Part shown: positions 18,800 through 31,922 of the stretch, piece after piece | How the letters are laid out: every line of letters starts with the position of its first letter | Position numbering within the stretch: the first letter of the stretch is position 1 | Source of the DNA: Cryptomeria japonica | Lineage: Eukaryota; Streptophyta; Pinopsida; Cupressales; Cupressaceae | NCBI RefSeq assembly: GCF_030272615.1 | Contig: NC_081410.1 | Coordinates: 145,779,349 to 145,843,348, forward strand | Length of the DNA: 64,000 nucleotides | Reading direction: 5' to 3' | Translations under genes and position numbers: made by a program | The notes under the pieces: generated by a model | Told to the model about the DNA's origin: nothing | The model's database searches: none | The model's input: only the letters and a program-made list of their open reading frames with translations

Positions 18800-19801
18800 A
18801 AAATAGATAGATGTCATAACTATTACATGAAACAGTGAATGAAGAAATGAAAAGAGGTGTCGAGCAGATGAAACAAATGGCAGATGAAATAACAAACAAG
18901 GAAAAGAATTCAAAGAATAAGGAATGAAGATAAATAGCATAGTGGGGGAGAATATAAAATGATTGGGGAAAATCCTTCTCAACTACATATAAAATAAGAA
19001 TACATCTATGCAAGGTAAAAAGAATATAGGCTAGTGCATTGAACAAAAGAGAAAGAAAGGAATATTAGTTGTCTCATGGAAAAACAAAATGTGTTGTTGC
19101 TATGATTAAAAGAATAAAAATATAGGAAGATGAATTAAGAAATGTTGCATAGAAAGAAGAGGAGATATGTGTTGAAAGCAAGGGGAAATATAAAAAAAAT
19201 GGCAGAGTAATCGACCAAGGAAAGAATTTGAAAGGGCATTGATAGAATGATGAAATGGTGGGAAACCATTTGCATGTGCAATATAAGGAGGTATAAATTA
19301 GTAGAGAGAGTATCTAAGTGGGAATCATGTGGGGCTATGCATAAAGGCTAAATATAGGGGCATCAATAATAACATTGACCTAGTAGAAACCAAGGAGGGA
19401 GTTCGAACAAGAAGCCAAAATTTGTATAAACATTCAAAAATCAAAATTCAAAGTAATGTGGATGGTGAAGATGATACAAAGTGGAGATTTAGTGTGGTGT
19501 AAAGAGAGGTAAGATTAATGAGAAGAAGGTGCACATGGGAGAATTGAAAATTGGTTCAATTTAAAGAAAATAAGGATCATTAAAAAGGTAGTGTGGATAA
19601 ATTTAGAATTGGGTAAGAGAAAAGAGAGATATATATGTAGAGTGGATGGCCTTTGGATAGTTAAGAATGTAAAAAAATTATTTGTAGATTTGATGAAAAA
19701 ATAAATTATTTCTTGTTGCAATCTAAGAATAAAGAGTCTTTGTTTTTCTTTGTGTTTGAGTTTTGTGAATTGCAATTTGAGGGGAGTACCCTCTTGCATC
19801 A
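18800..19801 (+). repeat. LTR remnant (element D), left end not defined
   Basis: The right end is supported by CATCA directly before a perfect primer-binding site and an AATAAA at 19728-19733 about 70 bp upstream. The left end is arbitrary, and no partner LTR is seen. The sequence is purine-rich with no open frame of interest. Confidence 0.5.
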
Positions 19802-19803
19802 GT

Positions 19804-19815
19804 TGGTATCAGAGC
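19804..19815 (+). other. Primer-binding site, initiator Met tRNA type
   Basis: TGGTATCAGAGC is a perfect 12-base match to the standard plant site, on the plus strand just after an LTR-like end. It marks an otherwise lost LTR element. Confidence 0.8.
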
Positions 19816-20426
19816 TAGAGGTCTTAAGCATGTCTAATCTATACCAAGACTTGTGAGTGAACTTTGAAATTATAGAGTTGTCTGAGAGGTTCAAGAGAAT
19901 CAATGTAGGTGTGTGAGGTGCCCTGAACAATTGCAAGTTAAGAGGGACAAGTTGTCGAAAGAGAGTTGAAAGTGTGAAGTGGTTGTAGAGAGCTCAAGAG
20001 AATCATTACATGTGTGCAAATTGCTAAGCGATTGAAAGCTTGAAATCACAAAGTAAAGTGAATGTAAGTGAAATATTGCAGCAAGTGAGGAGAGGATGAG
20101 TTCAAAGAGGAAGTGGGGATGGATCATGAGGAGACTCGTGATGATTTCACTTGTGGAATAATATTGGGAAGAGAGTTATGAGATGTGGAAAATACTGTTG
20201 AAAAAGGACAACTAGATCCAGAAAAAGACAAGAGAGCAGCCCACACAAATGAAAAGAAGAAAAATGAGGTGAGAAATGAAGAGAAAAGAGAGGAGAACAT
20301 GATTATTATAGACCATCGATTGGTGAATGATAATAGAGAGAATGTGTTGGGGGTGAAAGAACCTCACGTGTTGAATTAGTAGAAAAGGAATAGGTTTAAA
20401 ATGTATAGGTTGTTGTAGAGGTAGAT
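19816..20426 (+). other. Leader and start of element D interior, truncated
   Basis: Purine-rich sequence follows the PBS. A 64-residue Lys/Glu-rich frame (20185-20379, with EKDKRAAHTNEKKKNEVRNE) is too short and simple to assign. The element stops where the tandem segment begins. Confidence 0.35.
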
Positions 20427-22250
20427 CAAGGTGTTGATGTGAACTGCTTATAGAGGATATCATGAAGATTGAAGAGTTGTTTGTTTCAAGTGAAGAAAAT
20501 GAGAAAGAAAACGAGATACCTGTAGAATTTCCTATATCCAATTGCGATCATTAGCTACACAACCTATAAACTCAAATATAGCCCATCTAACTAAGCAACC
20601 TCTCATGAATATTGGACACGTTTAATTGTCAAACTAAGGTCGTATACTTGAAATGGACCAACACAATATAAGCATCATGTTATTACTCGGGTCGTCACCT
20701 ATCTAATTAGAAAGCAAAATATAAGCAAAAACAAACTACTTGTTATTCCAACAAAACTTCATTCAACTAATCAAAGATTCCTACTACTATGAGATGAATC
20801 AACTAACTTCCTACCAAATGAAATAAAAAATAACAACTAAAGGCAATGCTAAGACCGAATTGAATACATTATATATATTATTAACTCATTGAAACTGCTC
20901 AAGCTGTAGGAATAACATACAATCTGCTAGTATTATTTAATCTCATTGGGCTAGTAACTACAAACTAAAATATCTACTTTACTAATATTTACAAATGGAG
21001 GAAGTGTATCTCGAGTGGGCCCCCTTGAGTACACTTCAATTATGATCAACAAAAGATCTAGAAATTAAAACAATACTTCATAAATTCATAGATGCGTGAT
21101 AACAACAATTACAATCACATATATTTAGCTACAACATAAATTATCAAGGTGTCGATGAAGATGATGTGAACTGCTTATAGAGGATATCATGAAGATTGAA
21201 GAGTTGTTTGTTTCAAGTAAAGAAAATGAGAGAGAAAATGAGATACCTGTAGAATTTCCTATATCCAATTGCGATCATTAGCTACACAACCTATAAACTC
21301 AAATATAGCCCATCTAACTAAGCAACCTCTCATGAACATTGGACACATTTAATTGTCAAACTAAGGTCATATACTTGAAATGGACCAACACAATATAAGC
21401 ATCATGTTATTACTCAGGTTGTCACCTATCTAATTAGAAAGCAAAATATAAGGAAAAGCAAACTACTTGTTATTCCAACAAAACTTCATTCAACTAATCA
21501 AAGATTCCTACTGCTATGAGACGAATCAACTAACTTCCTACCAAATGAAATAAAAAATAACAACTAAAGGCAATGCTAAGACCGAATTGAATACATTATA
21601 TATATTATTAACTCATTGAAACTGCTCAAGTTGTAGGAATAACATACAATCTCCTAGTATTGTTTAATCTCATTGGGCTATTAACTACAAACTAAAATAT
21701 CTAACTAAGCAACCTCTCATGAATATTGGACACGTTTAATTGTCAAACTAAGGTCGTATACTTGAAATGGACCAACACAATATAAGCATCATGTTATTAC
21801 TCGGGTTGTCACCTATCTAATTAGAAAGCAAAATACAAGGAAAAGCAAACTACTTGTTATTCCAACAAAACTTCATTCAACTAATCAAAGATTCCTACTG
21901 CTATGAGATGAATCAACTAACTTCCTACCAAATGAAATAAAAAATAACAACTAAAGGCAATGCTAAGACCGAATTGAATATATTATATATATTATTAACT
22001 CATTGAATCTGCTCAAGTTGTAGGAATAACATACAATCTACTAGTATTGTTTAATCTCATTGGGCTATTAACTACAAACTAAAATATCTACTTTACTAAT
22101 ATTTACAAATGGAGGAAGTGTATCTCGAGTGGGCCCCCTTGAGTACACTTCAATTATGATCAACAAAAGATCTAGAAATTAAAACAATACTTCATAAATT
22201 CATAGATGCGTGATAACAACAATTACAATCGCATATATTTAGCTACAACA
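20427..22250. repeat. Partial triplication, periods about 727 and 387 bp
   Basis: The landmark AACTAAGCAACCTCTCATGAA occurs at about 20589, 21316 and 21703. Unit 1 (20427-21146) and unit 2 (from 21147) share the start ATCAAGGTGT..GTGAACTGC. Unit 2 breaks off at AAACTAAAATATCT, where unit 3 starts mid-unit. Unit 3 then runs through the CTCGAGTGGGCCCCC landmark of unit 1 to about 22250. Copies differ by only a few substitutions. No coding frame; it may lie in the LTR of an old minus-strand element. Confidence 0.88.
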
Positions 22251-24305
22251 TAAATATATTCAAAAACAATATTAGCCATTATAGGCACATGAAGCTTCAT
22301 TATATAGAGCTCATGAAAGTTTGAATTATTCAACTACCTAAGAAGCCAACTACTTAGATCTAGGAAGGAAATTTGATAAACCATAAAGATCAACAACCAT
22401 GAGAGATAGTCCTAGTAGGATTGTATGGCATTAACAATTAAAACATAACTGACATCTCTTATACACGATAACAAGATAAATAAATAGTTTGTTTTGAATG
22501 ATAAAACTTCATGGAACAAATCTTCACCATCTTCATCTTTGATAGGTCAGTAGGAACACCTCACTTTGTTGGATGGGTTCAACTCTGCTTCCTCGCATGG
22601 CTACAAGACTCTTAACAATTTGAAGCTACATGAGATTAGCTAGTTTACTATGTCTAGATGCTACAAAAAGATAATTAATATGCAAATAACTATATTTAAC
22701 ACATCTATGCATATTATCATCATATTTACTCCCATAATTGGCCACATAACCATATTATTTGATTATATATATAAGCATGAAAGTATAGCATATATGTATT
22801 ATAATTTACCAAAATATCAAATTTTTAAGCATCAAAGACACACTTAAGTATGCATAGAGTCTTAAAAAATTCATGTAAAAACCATATAAAAGGACCATTA
22901 AACCACCCCATCATCCCCCCCAACTAAATTCCCTACTTGTCCTAAAGTAGGGGTGACCAAGCTATTTCTAAATAAAGTAAGTTCCCTAAAATCAACAGAT
23001 GTAGTAATCCCAAGATTGGGCATAAGTAGATTCCAGTAGAATCCATTTGACCTTCCAATCCTTCTCCATCTCATGTTTTCTTGATCAACACCATATTTAG
23101 CACCTCACCAATCTAGTATTGCCCACACCAATAAAGGTAGATGAAAGCGCAATGGAAGCTATGTAAGCTCCTACCTATCAGCCATTGCATGTAAGTTTTG
23201 ATCCTGTTTCCTGTTTAGCTCGTCACTCAATTCCCATCATCTCTGTGCAACGTGTGCTAATACACTCCTTCCAATGGTTTTGGCTAGTTGAGTAAACATA
23301 ACATAATTGTTCCTCCTATTTTGCAATATCTAAGACTATATCGTTGTCTTGTTCATCAATAAAATTTCTTTATTTTATATTAAATTTAGATCTTTTGACT
23401 CTTCTCTCAAGCCTAAAACTAATGACTTCTCCCTTTCCCTATAATTCATAATTTTCTTCCACCTATCCTCCTAATTTTATATGTAAGAACATAAATCTCT
23501 CATTTGGAGGCCACCAACATAAAGGAGGGGATTCCATTATGCATCATGAGGTACAACAAGGTTGTGTAAATAAAACTCACACAAGAAATTTTGCACTTCC
23601 ACTATGGAATTATAAAAGATATTAAAATATTCCCTTGGAGTAGCTAAGGAGTAAGGTGAGTCACAATAAACTTGCATAAACTGGAAACACAATAACTATT
23701 GTTAGAGAAAGAGAATGTGTACTCTAGTAGGTGGTCTACAATTCATAATCTAAGGAACCATAATGGCCATATAGTCTACTTTCCCTTTCGATATTTTCAT
23801 TTAAGTCTCCTTCTCTTCAAGCTCTTTATCAAATCTTAGTTGCATTTTTTCTTTTCTTTTATCCATTTTACTTCCTACAGTTGCACTATTTAAGTTGCTT
23901 CCATAATTTTGGTGCTAAAATAGGCCATGACAACGGAATGGCAGACAATAGGTTGATTAGTTTAGGAACTGTACGAGTGATTTGACTTACAATACTTTCA
24001 ACTCCTTAAGCAACTACTTTTTCTAATTGATCCAAATTAGTTCCATCCACATTCATGGCTTTGACCTCTAGTTCCTAAACATGTTCTTATTTTAAACAAG
24101 TTTTTGTCCTCTACCCTTCCTTTGTTTCTAGTTTGTCTTCTTTAGTGGGTGTTGCTTCTTTATTATGTATCTCTTCTTCATCTACTACCTCTTCCTCTTC
24201 ATCTTGAGCTTCCTCCTCATCCCGAGCTTCCTCTTATTCCCATGCCTCTTTTTCATCTCGTACCTCTTCCATATCATGTGGCCCTTCTATACCCTATGCC
24301 CCTCT
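22251..24305. other. Non-coding, AT-rich; decayed retroelement tail
   Basis: I see no gene here. The one recognisable signal is the polypurine-tract-like site at 22914-22926. Confidence 0.4.
22914..22926 (-). other. Polypurine-tract-like site
   Basis: On the minus strand TAGTTGGGGGGGA is followed by TGATGGGG, as at the inner edge of a 3' LTR. The LTR would lie to the left. No partner LTR was found. Confidence 0.45.
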
Positions 24306-25653
24306 TTACATTGTTTCTGGTGTTTTTCCTTCTGTCTTAGTGTAATCATACTCACTAATGGCCTCAAAGGGTATGCCTATTACATGTTGAATTTTCTTTT
24401 TCTTCTCCCTTCTTACAACAGTTTTAAACCTATGAGAACTTCTAGTTGTTTGTTTAACAACCTTTTTCAATTTGAATTCTTCCTTCAAATTAGTAGTGGC
24501 TAAAACTTTTCTCCCATAAAATATATGTGAGACTAGAGACACTAATGGTGGTCTCTCTATCACAAATGCAAAAATAAAAGGTTTAATCTCTTGTTTTTGA
24601 GGCAATTTATCAATTGGAGTAAAAAGAGTTAATTGCTTTGATGATGGAGGGTTCAATGGATCTTCGACTTTCCTTTTATTTCCTACAATAGGGGAGGATT
24701 CCTTTGTTGCCTCAGGCCACGATTCCACCTTTTTTAGGTGTCCTGCTTTACTTTTTAGGCAATGTATTCATCTTTTTCTCAGGAGTAGGAGATGGATCCT
24801 CCGACTTCTCTTTTTTCTTAGGGAAACTCTTCCTTTTCTTTTCTTTTGATGAGGAAGTAGCATATTCTTTCACAAGATTTTTCTTTGTAGATCTCAAATC
24901 AGGGCTTTCTTTTAATGTTTTATTTGATTTCCCCCTTTCTTCTAACTTCCCCTTACCATTCTCTTATTTTATATTGGAATATTTCTTAACACTTTTAGCA
25001 GGGGGTGACTTTTGAGATAATTTTTGGCTTCTAGTTTTAGTTACATGAGGTGTGGTTTTAGGTTCTTCATACTCATCCTCAAAGGGGTTTGTCTCAGACT
25101 CATGACTTGATGCTTTTTATTTTAAAGAGCGAGGAGCTAGACTTGTCCTCCTCTCAACTACTTTTCTTTGTACTAGTTTCCCCTCTAAGTCTCAGTTTCC
25201 TTCCCCCGGGCCCTAAATTCAGATGCTTTTAAATGTTCTTTACTTCCAAGAACTCTTTCCAACTCATATGAGGAAAACAAATTCTGAAGCTTCTTTTCAC
25301 AAACAATGTTATAAGACAATGGCGAGTTAAGGAGATGTCCTTACCTTTTTTCACTTCAACTGCAAATAATTAGGCACATTGATTAGCCTCCCATGCCTAA
25401 GGTGACTTGAGAATTTGAAGTGATGATGATGAAGGGATGACAATCTAACCTCACAAGTGAAATATTTGATTATTTGAGTTGTTGCAGTCACTCGCTTATT
25501 AGGTAATGTTGCTATTTTTGTGCATTGCTTGCTAGTTTCTAAGGGTCTATCTCCTGGCTTGGTGAATTCCACCCTCGTAGATACAACATCATGAGACTCC
25601 ATATAATCCTCGTCATTAGTTGACAACCCCAAAACATCTGTTATAGCCATCAT
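24306..25653 (-). pseudogene. Decayed unidentified lysine-rich reading frame
   Basis: Two open pieces on the minus strand (25653-25351 and 24728-24306) are separated by stop-ridden Lys-rich sequence. The first piece has EVRLSSLHHHHFKFSSHLRH and LINVPNYLQLK. The second has NKRKVEDPLNPPSSKQLTLF and REKKKKIQHVIGIPFEA. Low-complexity basic tails and a nearby polypurine-like tract on the same strand suggest a non-autonomous retroelement protein. I do not recognise the family. Confidence 0.4.
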
Positions 25654-26995
25654 AGTTTCATTAACTCACAACCCCTTCACCATGGCTACACCATCCATAA
25701 GAGTAGGAGAAAATTGTAGTGCTATATCTAAATCAAACTCCGTTAACTTATGAAAGTATTCAACCCAACTAGAATACACAAATTCTTCCTTGCATTATTC
25801 ATCATTTTATATGAGATTATGAATGGTTGGCTCTCTATGAACTGGTTCTCCTCCTATGACTGAAATTCCTCTTCAAACTACTGCTAAATTGCAAAATTTG
25901 AAAGTGCCCTAAATTCTAGCTCAATTTTTTACAAGGTTTATTTTGAATAGGTATTTAGGACTCACATGAAAACTCGGGCACAAAAATTTACAAGAGTCAA
26001 AGATAACTATTAAAAGCTAAAAGAATAATCAATGACAAGACCATGCTAAAAAGTTATTGCTAGAAGACTTAATTTCAATCCACATGCATAAACATCATTC
26101 AAAAACAACATCCCTCTCCCCAATTGAAACTAACAAGTGTCCTCACTTGGAGGCAAAAGGGATAATAATCATTTTTCTTATCGACATGTAGACGTGTCGA
26201 TAAAATCTTCACATATGGTCAAAAACCACAAGTAGGGTTTTATAGCTAAGAGGTTTGATGGTCATACTGACCTAAAGCCCTTTGCTAAATATTTGGTGGC
26301 TAAAGCATTTTGGCAGTCATCTCCACTAAAAGGCAAAAGACTTAACCCTTTCGCAGTTTCACAATGGGTTAGGTCAACTAGAAGGTTTGACCTGCGACCT
26401 AGTGAAAACACTTAGCATTCATCTTTGTTTCATGGGAGGATTACTATCTTTAATGATAATCATTGAGAAATGGCTAAAATCACCATTTAACCCTCACCAC
26501 AATATCATTTGTTTACTCTGCGATCACATTTTTGTTTTAGCGGTTTCATGGGCCACAATCACCTTTTAAACCGTTTAGCCACGAAATGGTGAAAGCGTTT
26601 GAGTGCATAAAAGAAGAGGGTCCACATGCAGTCAACACATCATTGCCAAGGTGGTCCAAGTGGACCAATGAGTGGTCACCATCTGAATACCTGCAAAGCG
26701 CGAAAGAGGAGTGGAGGCCTAATTGACACATCACTGTCTAAATACACCAAACCGTTGCTGACACGTGGATACATGTGGACGCATGAGGGATGTGGGCCTA
26801 ATAGTCATAACATTTTGCGGTTTTGCACAAGAGTTAAGTCAACAAAAAATGTTGACCACGAAATGACAAAAACAATAATCCTCTACCTGCGATCATCCCA
26901 TCTTTTCATTGTTTCACAAAAGGCTAGAGTCAATGAAAAATTTTGACTTGCAAAATAGCAAAATTCCCCTATAGTTACATTTTATTTCACCCAGC
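25654..26995. other. Non-coding interval with a second polypurine-like site
   Basis: On the minus strand TTGGGGAGAGGGA (about 26111-26123) is followed by TGTTG, resembling a polypurine tract/LTR boundary. From 26170 to 26950 several short imperfect repeats occur around GCGGTTTC/GCAGTTTCAC and AGTTAAGTCAAC. No gene is supported. Confidence 0.35.
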
Positions 26996-27767
26996 ATGGA
27001 TAATGTTATCGTTGAATTGCAAGGAGCTGAGTTAACCAAAAGCCTGACTGGCAAAACTACCAAAACTAGTAAACATAAGGATTTTTCACATTTTTTAATC
27101 TACAACACAAAAGCGATGGATCCAACACATTGTGAGATATATGTAGGGCATGTACCCAAGGAATTTTCACCTCTGCAACACATAAAATCAATTTTAATTC
27201 TTCTGCAACCTATAACTGCTTGACCTAGTTGACATCAATGATAGCATTTGCCAACATGTAATATGTAATGAATCCTTTGATTTGTGTGAACTTCTTTTGG
27301 GAGAATTAATTGAAAACCTAAATAAAACAAGGAAGAGCAAATATCCTTTCAAGTTTGGTTCATTGATAATCTGTCTAGCTTTCATGTTCTTGAATGAACT
27401 CCCCGAAAGAGATAATGTTGTATGGGAGAAAACATCGCTATTGGGGATGCAGATAGGGGATTATGTGAGAAGATTTATGTTGGATGACAAGAAATACCGA
27501 AGGGATTTTAGTGGTTGGTTTAAGGAGCTTCAATCGTCTATGCAACAAAGATATAGGTTTTCATCTAATTTGATAAATAGATATAGAGACAATTTTACTT
27601 TTTCTATTAGTAGGGATAATTTTTATATCATTGTAGGGGAACCACGTGTTGGGTGGATTTTGGAGCTTCCCTATGAGGTGTTTGATGAAATTGCAGCAGG
27701 AAACATTGAGCAGGTGAAGAAATTGGGCAAGGATCCCAATGAGAATCAATTTAGAATAGTGGAATAA
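26996..27767 (+). pseudogene. Unidentified plant retroelement-associated protein, frameshifted
   Basis: Two plus-strand frames join if one base is allowed for near 27222: MDNVIVELQGAEL...HIKSILILLQPITA, then LDLVDINDSICQHVIC...CELLLGELIENLNK. Features are KYPFKFGSLIICLAFMFLN, WEKTSLLGMQIGDYVRRFM and FYIIVGEPRVGWILELPYE, ending FRIVE. The combined product would be about 255 aa. Repeat-associated plant proteins of this general look are common, but I cannot name a domain. If the polypurine-like site at 26111 is real, this frame is antisense to its element, as PMD is in A and B. Confidence 0.45.
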
Positions 27768-29180
27768 ATTGAAGAAAGTATGAGAAAATAAAAATTTGCA
27801 AACACCCTTAATAAGATAATGTATGTGACATTCACTAAAATGGGGCTTACAAAATCTGCACAAAAATATGCACCCCAGACATCTCAGTCCACATCCTTGT
27901 TGTCTCCAGCCAAGCCTGATGTTTCAAAGGTACCCAAAAGTGTGTAGAGTGATGATATATCTATGAAAAAGAAAAGGAAACCTAGGAGGAAAACAAAAGT
28001 GTAGAGAAAAGTAAAGTAAATAGATGAAAGCATCTACGAGGACTCAGAAAAAGAAAGATTTGTAATGAGTTCCAAAAAGTAAAATCTGAAGAGACTACTA
28101 TGAAAGAACCTCCGGTAAAGAAGCCAAAAAGAGGATTGTCAATCTTTAATTTTTGTTATAGAAATCTATGATGATTCTAAACTTATGAATAAGGACATCT
28201 TGCAAAATATATGATTAGATATATGATTTTGTTTAACAAAATATTGAATGAAATCAAAGATAAAATTCTGAAAGAGCTTTATGAGATTTTGGTAGAGAAA
28301 ATACAAGATGCAATAGCTAAAGAAATAAACTTCAAAATTGTTGTAATAGATAAGGTTTGTAGTCCTTTAAGCAAAGAGGTTTGATTGTAGGTTCAACAAG
28401 CGTTGAACATTTATTTTTGCACCAAGGAAAGGGTAAATCTTATCATTGGTGATGACACTGAGGATATTAAGAGAATAAGAAGACAAACATACAATATAGA
28501 TGAATAATTTGCAGAACATGTTACCATCTTGCTATCTTCTCTTTCAGAGAAGATCTCAAAGCAAATTGATTCGGGTGAACCTAGTGGAAGCTATGTTGCT
28601 TTGGTATCCAGAGAAGATGTTCTTGTAGTTGAACCAAAAATGGTTTTGGGTATTATAATTTTTTCTAATATAGCATCGGAGAAAGTAGAAGAGAAAGAGA
28701 CAGAATGAGAGCCTAAGGATGTGTTTGATAACCTAGAAGATTTACAAGGTTATAATGCCTTAGATTCTTTATTGTCTTATGTAAGTGCTTCTGAAGGAGA
28801 GAATGTAAAAGTGAAAGGAGAAGGAATATTTGAGGAAGAAAAGAAATGAGAAGGGTATGAAAAGACACTGATAATTTTATCATCTACTATTCCTAAATTT
28901 GATATTTCACCTAAGTTGTTACATGTTCCTATCTCACAAGGTAAATTGGATATTGATATGTTATCCCATAACAAATTCTATTACTTGGTTTAGTTTCAAG
29001 AGTTTTAGTTGAGAATATGTTGAAGTTTCTCCATGAGAAAATTCTAGAAGTTAAAGTAGAATCCTAGAATGATGAAGGGTAGATGAGAAATGTGTTTAAT
29101 AAGATAAAAGATGGAACAATGAATTTTGAAGAAAGTATTGCTAAAACTGTTGAGATGAAGATGACATTGAAGAGATTGTA
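27768..29180 (+). other. Decayed continuation of the unidentified frame
   Basis: Stop-ridden sequence continues in plausible frames with basic runs (MKKKRKPRRKTK) and acidic runs (EKVEEKE, EGENVKVKGEG). This suggests the original protein had a long charged tail. No open frame is long enough to call. Confidence 0.35.
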
Positions 29181-30901
29181 GTGATTGCAGATCAAGTGTA
29201 CAAAATCTCATGTTAGGCTAAAGGAAAAGATTTCCTTTAATGAAGCCAACATAGATTGTGCAATAGAGACATTTAGGTTTAGTCTCTCTTGGCGGAATGT
29301 CAAGCCCTTCCCCAGATCTGCAGTGGAGGCTCATGACTGGATTATGAAGTTATACATTATGTTATGGATCTTTCATTTCATGGTTTGGACATTATGTTAG
29401 ATTATGTGATGTTATGCTTAGATGATAGAGTTCAGGTGAACACCTATTATCATCATGTTGCTCATGTGATATGCTTTATGCATACCTCTTTACTCTATGT
29501 TGTTCATGAATCTTTCACATTGGATTCACTCTCATATGATGTGCTATGGTTGTTTTCTACATATAGTTATGAACATAGTTTAGAGTTGGTGATGTAGTGA
29601 AATCATGTTATGTTTTATCATCTCTCTCTCCTAGTATAAATATTTAGAATTGAGGATGTGGTGAATCAAATTAAATGGGATTATATGGTTTAATTTCAAG
29701 TATTTCATATGTTCTTAATATTTAGATGATATTATATTGTTGTATTGACATATACTTTGAGAATGCAGGATTATGCCAATGGGAAACCAGGGACAAGCTG
29801 TAACCCTTTTTGTAATCATTCGATTTAATCAATCCTAACCTTTTTGAAGGGTGTGGGTTTATGTGTTATATGTGAGCTTTCGTGATTGCGGGTGTTGGTA
29901 CCAGTTGATGTGAATGTGCATTGTTGCATAAAAAAATTATACCCTCCTTGGATCCTTTTTGAGTCACCGTACCAAGCCTTAGTGAAGAGGTAAGACCCTA
30001 GGTCATTAGGTTAGGGGTTGGGGTGTTTTGAAGGGGTTATTGAATTTCATGGTTTTTGAGTCTTTTAATTTTAGAATTTTTATTACCTACGAGTTAGAGA
30101 TGATTGGGATGGATAAGATTCCATCCTAACTTCCTCCTCCCCACAAGAGGCGGGGAAGAATAAAATCTCTCCTCTTGGGACAATTAGAAAATGTGGGTAT
30201 GCTTAGGAGGATAGGTGGAGTAAGGAGAAGGGGTAGACTTGGCATCTCCTCAAGCTTCTTCCTCATGGGATGGATGGAAAGAGAGTGACAAGTGTCACCC
30301 TCTCTTTGCATGGAGTGATTCCTCTTCCAATTATATTTAGCTAATGGAAAAGAGGATGCAGGGGGTCTTTTCTTTTTGGGAGAAAAAAAACAATAGAATT
30401 GGAGAACAAGAAGGAAAGTAGGAGGAAGGAGAAGGTTGAAAGAAAGAAGGGAATCTTGAAGAATTTGGGCTCTAAGTAGGTACCCCATACCTTGGTGATA
30501 TGGTTTTATTTGCATTTGTTGCAGCTGGATTTAAGTTTAGTTTTGGTGTGCATGGGGTATTGGGTTTTGTTGATGTTGTGATTTTCAGATGTTACATTGT
30601 TGGTTGTTTCAGTGTTCTTCTATTTGGGAAATTTTCTTGCTAGAATTTTTATTGGTTTATTTGGGAAAGGGTGGATTCAGGTGTGGCACTCTTAAGTAGG
30701 GGTATGAGTAGCCCAAGATTCATAATGAAATTATTATGGGTATGAGTACCCAAATGTATACAAGGATTTTGCATTGGGGGTAAGATTTCCCCTATTTTCA
30801 ATACTCTTCATATTGTTGGAAGGTTATGATTACCCCTTGAATCTTGGAGAATTGGGATTAGAGTACCCCCCTTGATCTATAAATTTTATTGGAAGTTGTA
30901 G
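29181..30901. other. No recognisable gene
   Basis: AT-rich sequence with short T/G-rich tracts and a few small frames of no distinct character on either strand. Near 30700-30850 GGGTATGAGTA-type motifs recur imperfectly. Confidence 0.4.
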
Positions 30902-31922
30902 TGTCATAAATTGTACACCCTTGCTAGGGTGGTACAATTTCACACTTAGGTTAGAAACTGCCTTAGTATGTCTTGCATCTTGCATTATTATTTCCCTTTA
31001 AGCATTTAATTAATTAATTTAATTAAATCTAAATTCATATTTCATCGCTTCACACATCATAAAATTGGGCCCTTTACCCTAAGTGTTCCCCTTTTTATTT
31101 TATTCCTCCAATAAATCATTTAATCATAAACCCTAATTATGTCCTATTTCGACCTTTAAGGCCCGATTTAGAATATCAAAACACCTCAAAATTAGCTATA
31201 ACTTTGGGATTCACTCTAATATCATCATATCTAATGACCCTAAAAATTTGGTGAAAAGTTGGTCGGACCATGCACGTTCCCGCCATGGTTCTCGACTTTT
31301 TTCCTGAAATTTTTGGAGCACAATTCTATGATATTATAATGGTCAACCCCGAAATATTGGCAGGGAATTCAATTCCTAGATTGGCCTAAAGTCATAATTA
31401 AGTCAAAATTAAGATCTACGGTTTCATACATAAGAGCTCTTTTTCTTCATTTGAAAGGGACTAAGAATTAGATGGAAGGATCTTTCTAAGAATCTAAGAG
31501 TGGGTTTTTAGAGCATAAGGAGCCTTCTATGTAGTGAAAGAGAAGCCTATGTGGAGCTTCAACAACATTCAACAACATTTCGTCAAGGATTCATCATTAA
31601 TTAGGAGCCTTGAAGACATTTAAGAGTAATAGGAGATCTTATGACAATATCTCTCCCTTTGGGATTCGTATGATTTCATGTTATTTTCATGTCTTTGTAT
31701 GAGCTTCTTTACATCAATTTGAATATTTACATTCATGCTTTAGATCACTTTGCATCATTGATTTAGAGCATTTACTTTGTCAGTTACAAGCAATTAGGGT
31801 TTACTATTTAGGATTGCTCTCGATTGTTTATTTCATTTTAGGATCTTGCATACACATAAGGTTCTGGCACACACATTTTCAGTACATTATCGACTATTTG
31901 TGGAGGTGGAAATCACCAACAC
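30902..31922 (+). repeat. LTR-like non-coding block, tentative
   Basis: It begins TGTCATAAATTGTACA and ends near CACCAACA. Inside are AATTAATTAATTTAATTAAA runs and GGTCGGACCATGCACG, a style I associate with plant gypsy LTRs. There is no partner copy, clear PBS or target duplication in the window, so the boundaries are guesses. Confidence 0.3.

Noticed and set aside
30126-30515. 129-codon minus-strand frame
   Set aside because: Composition is that of purine-rich DNA read backwards (Ser/Leu/Pro), with no motif and no coding neighbour.
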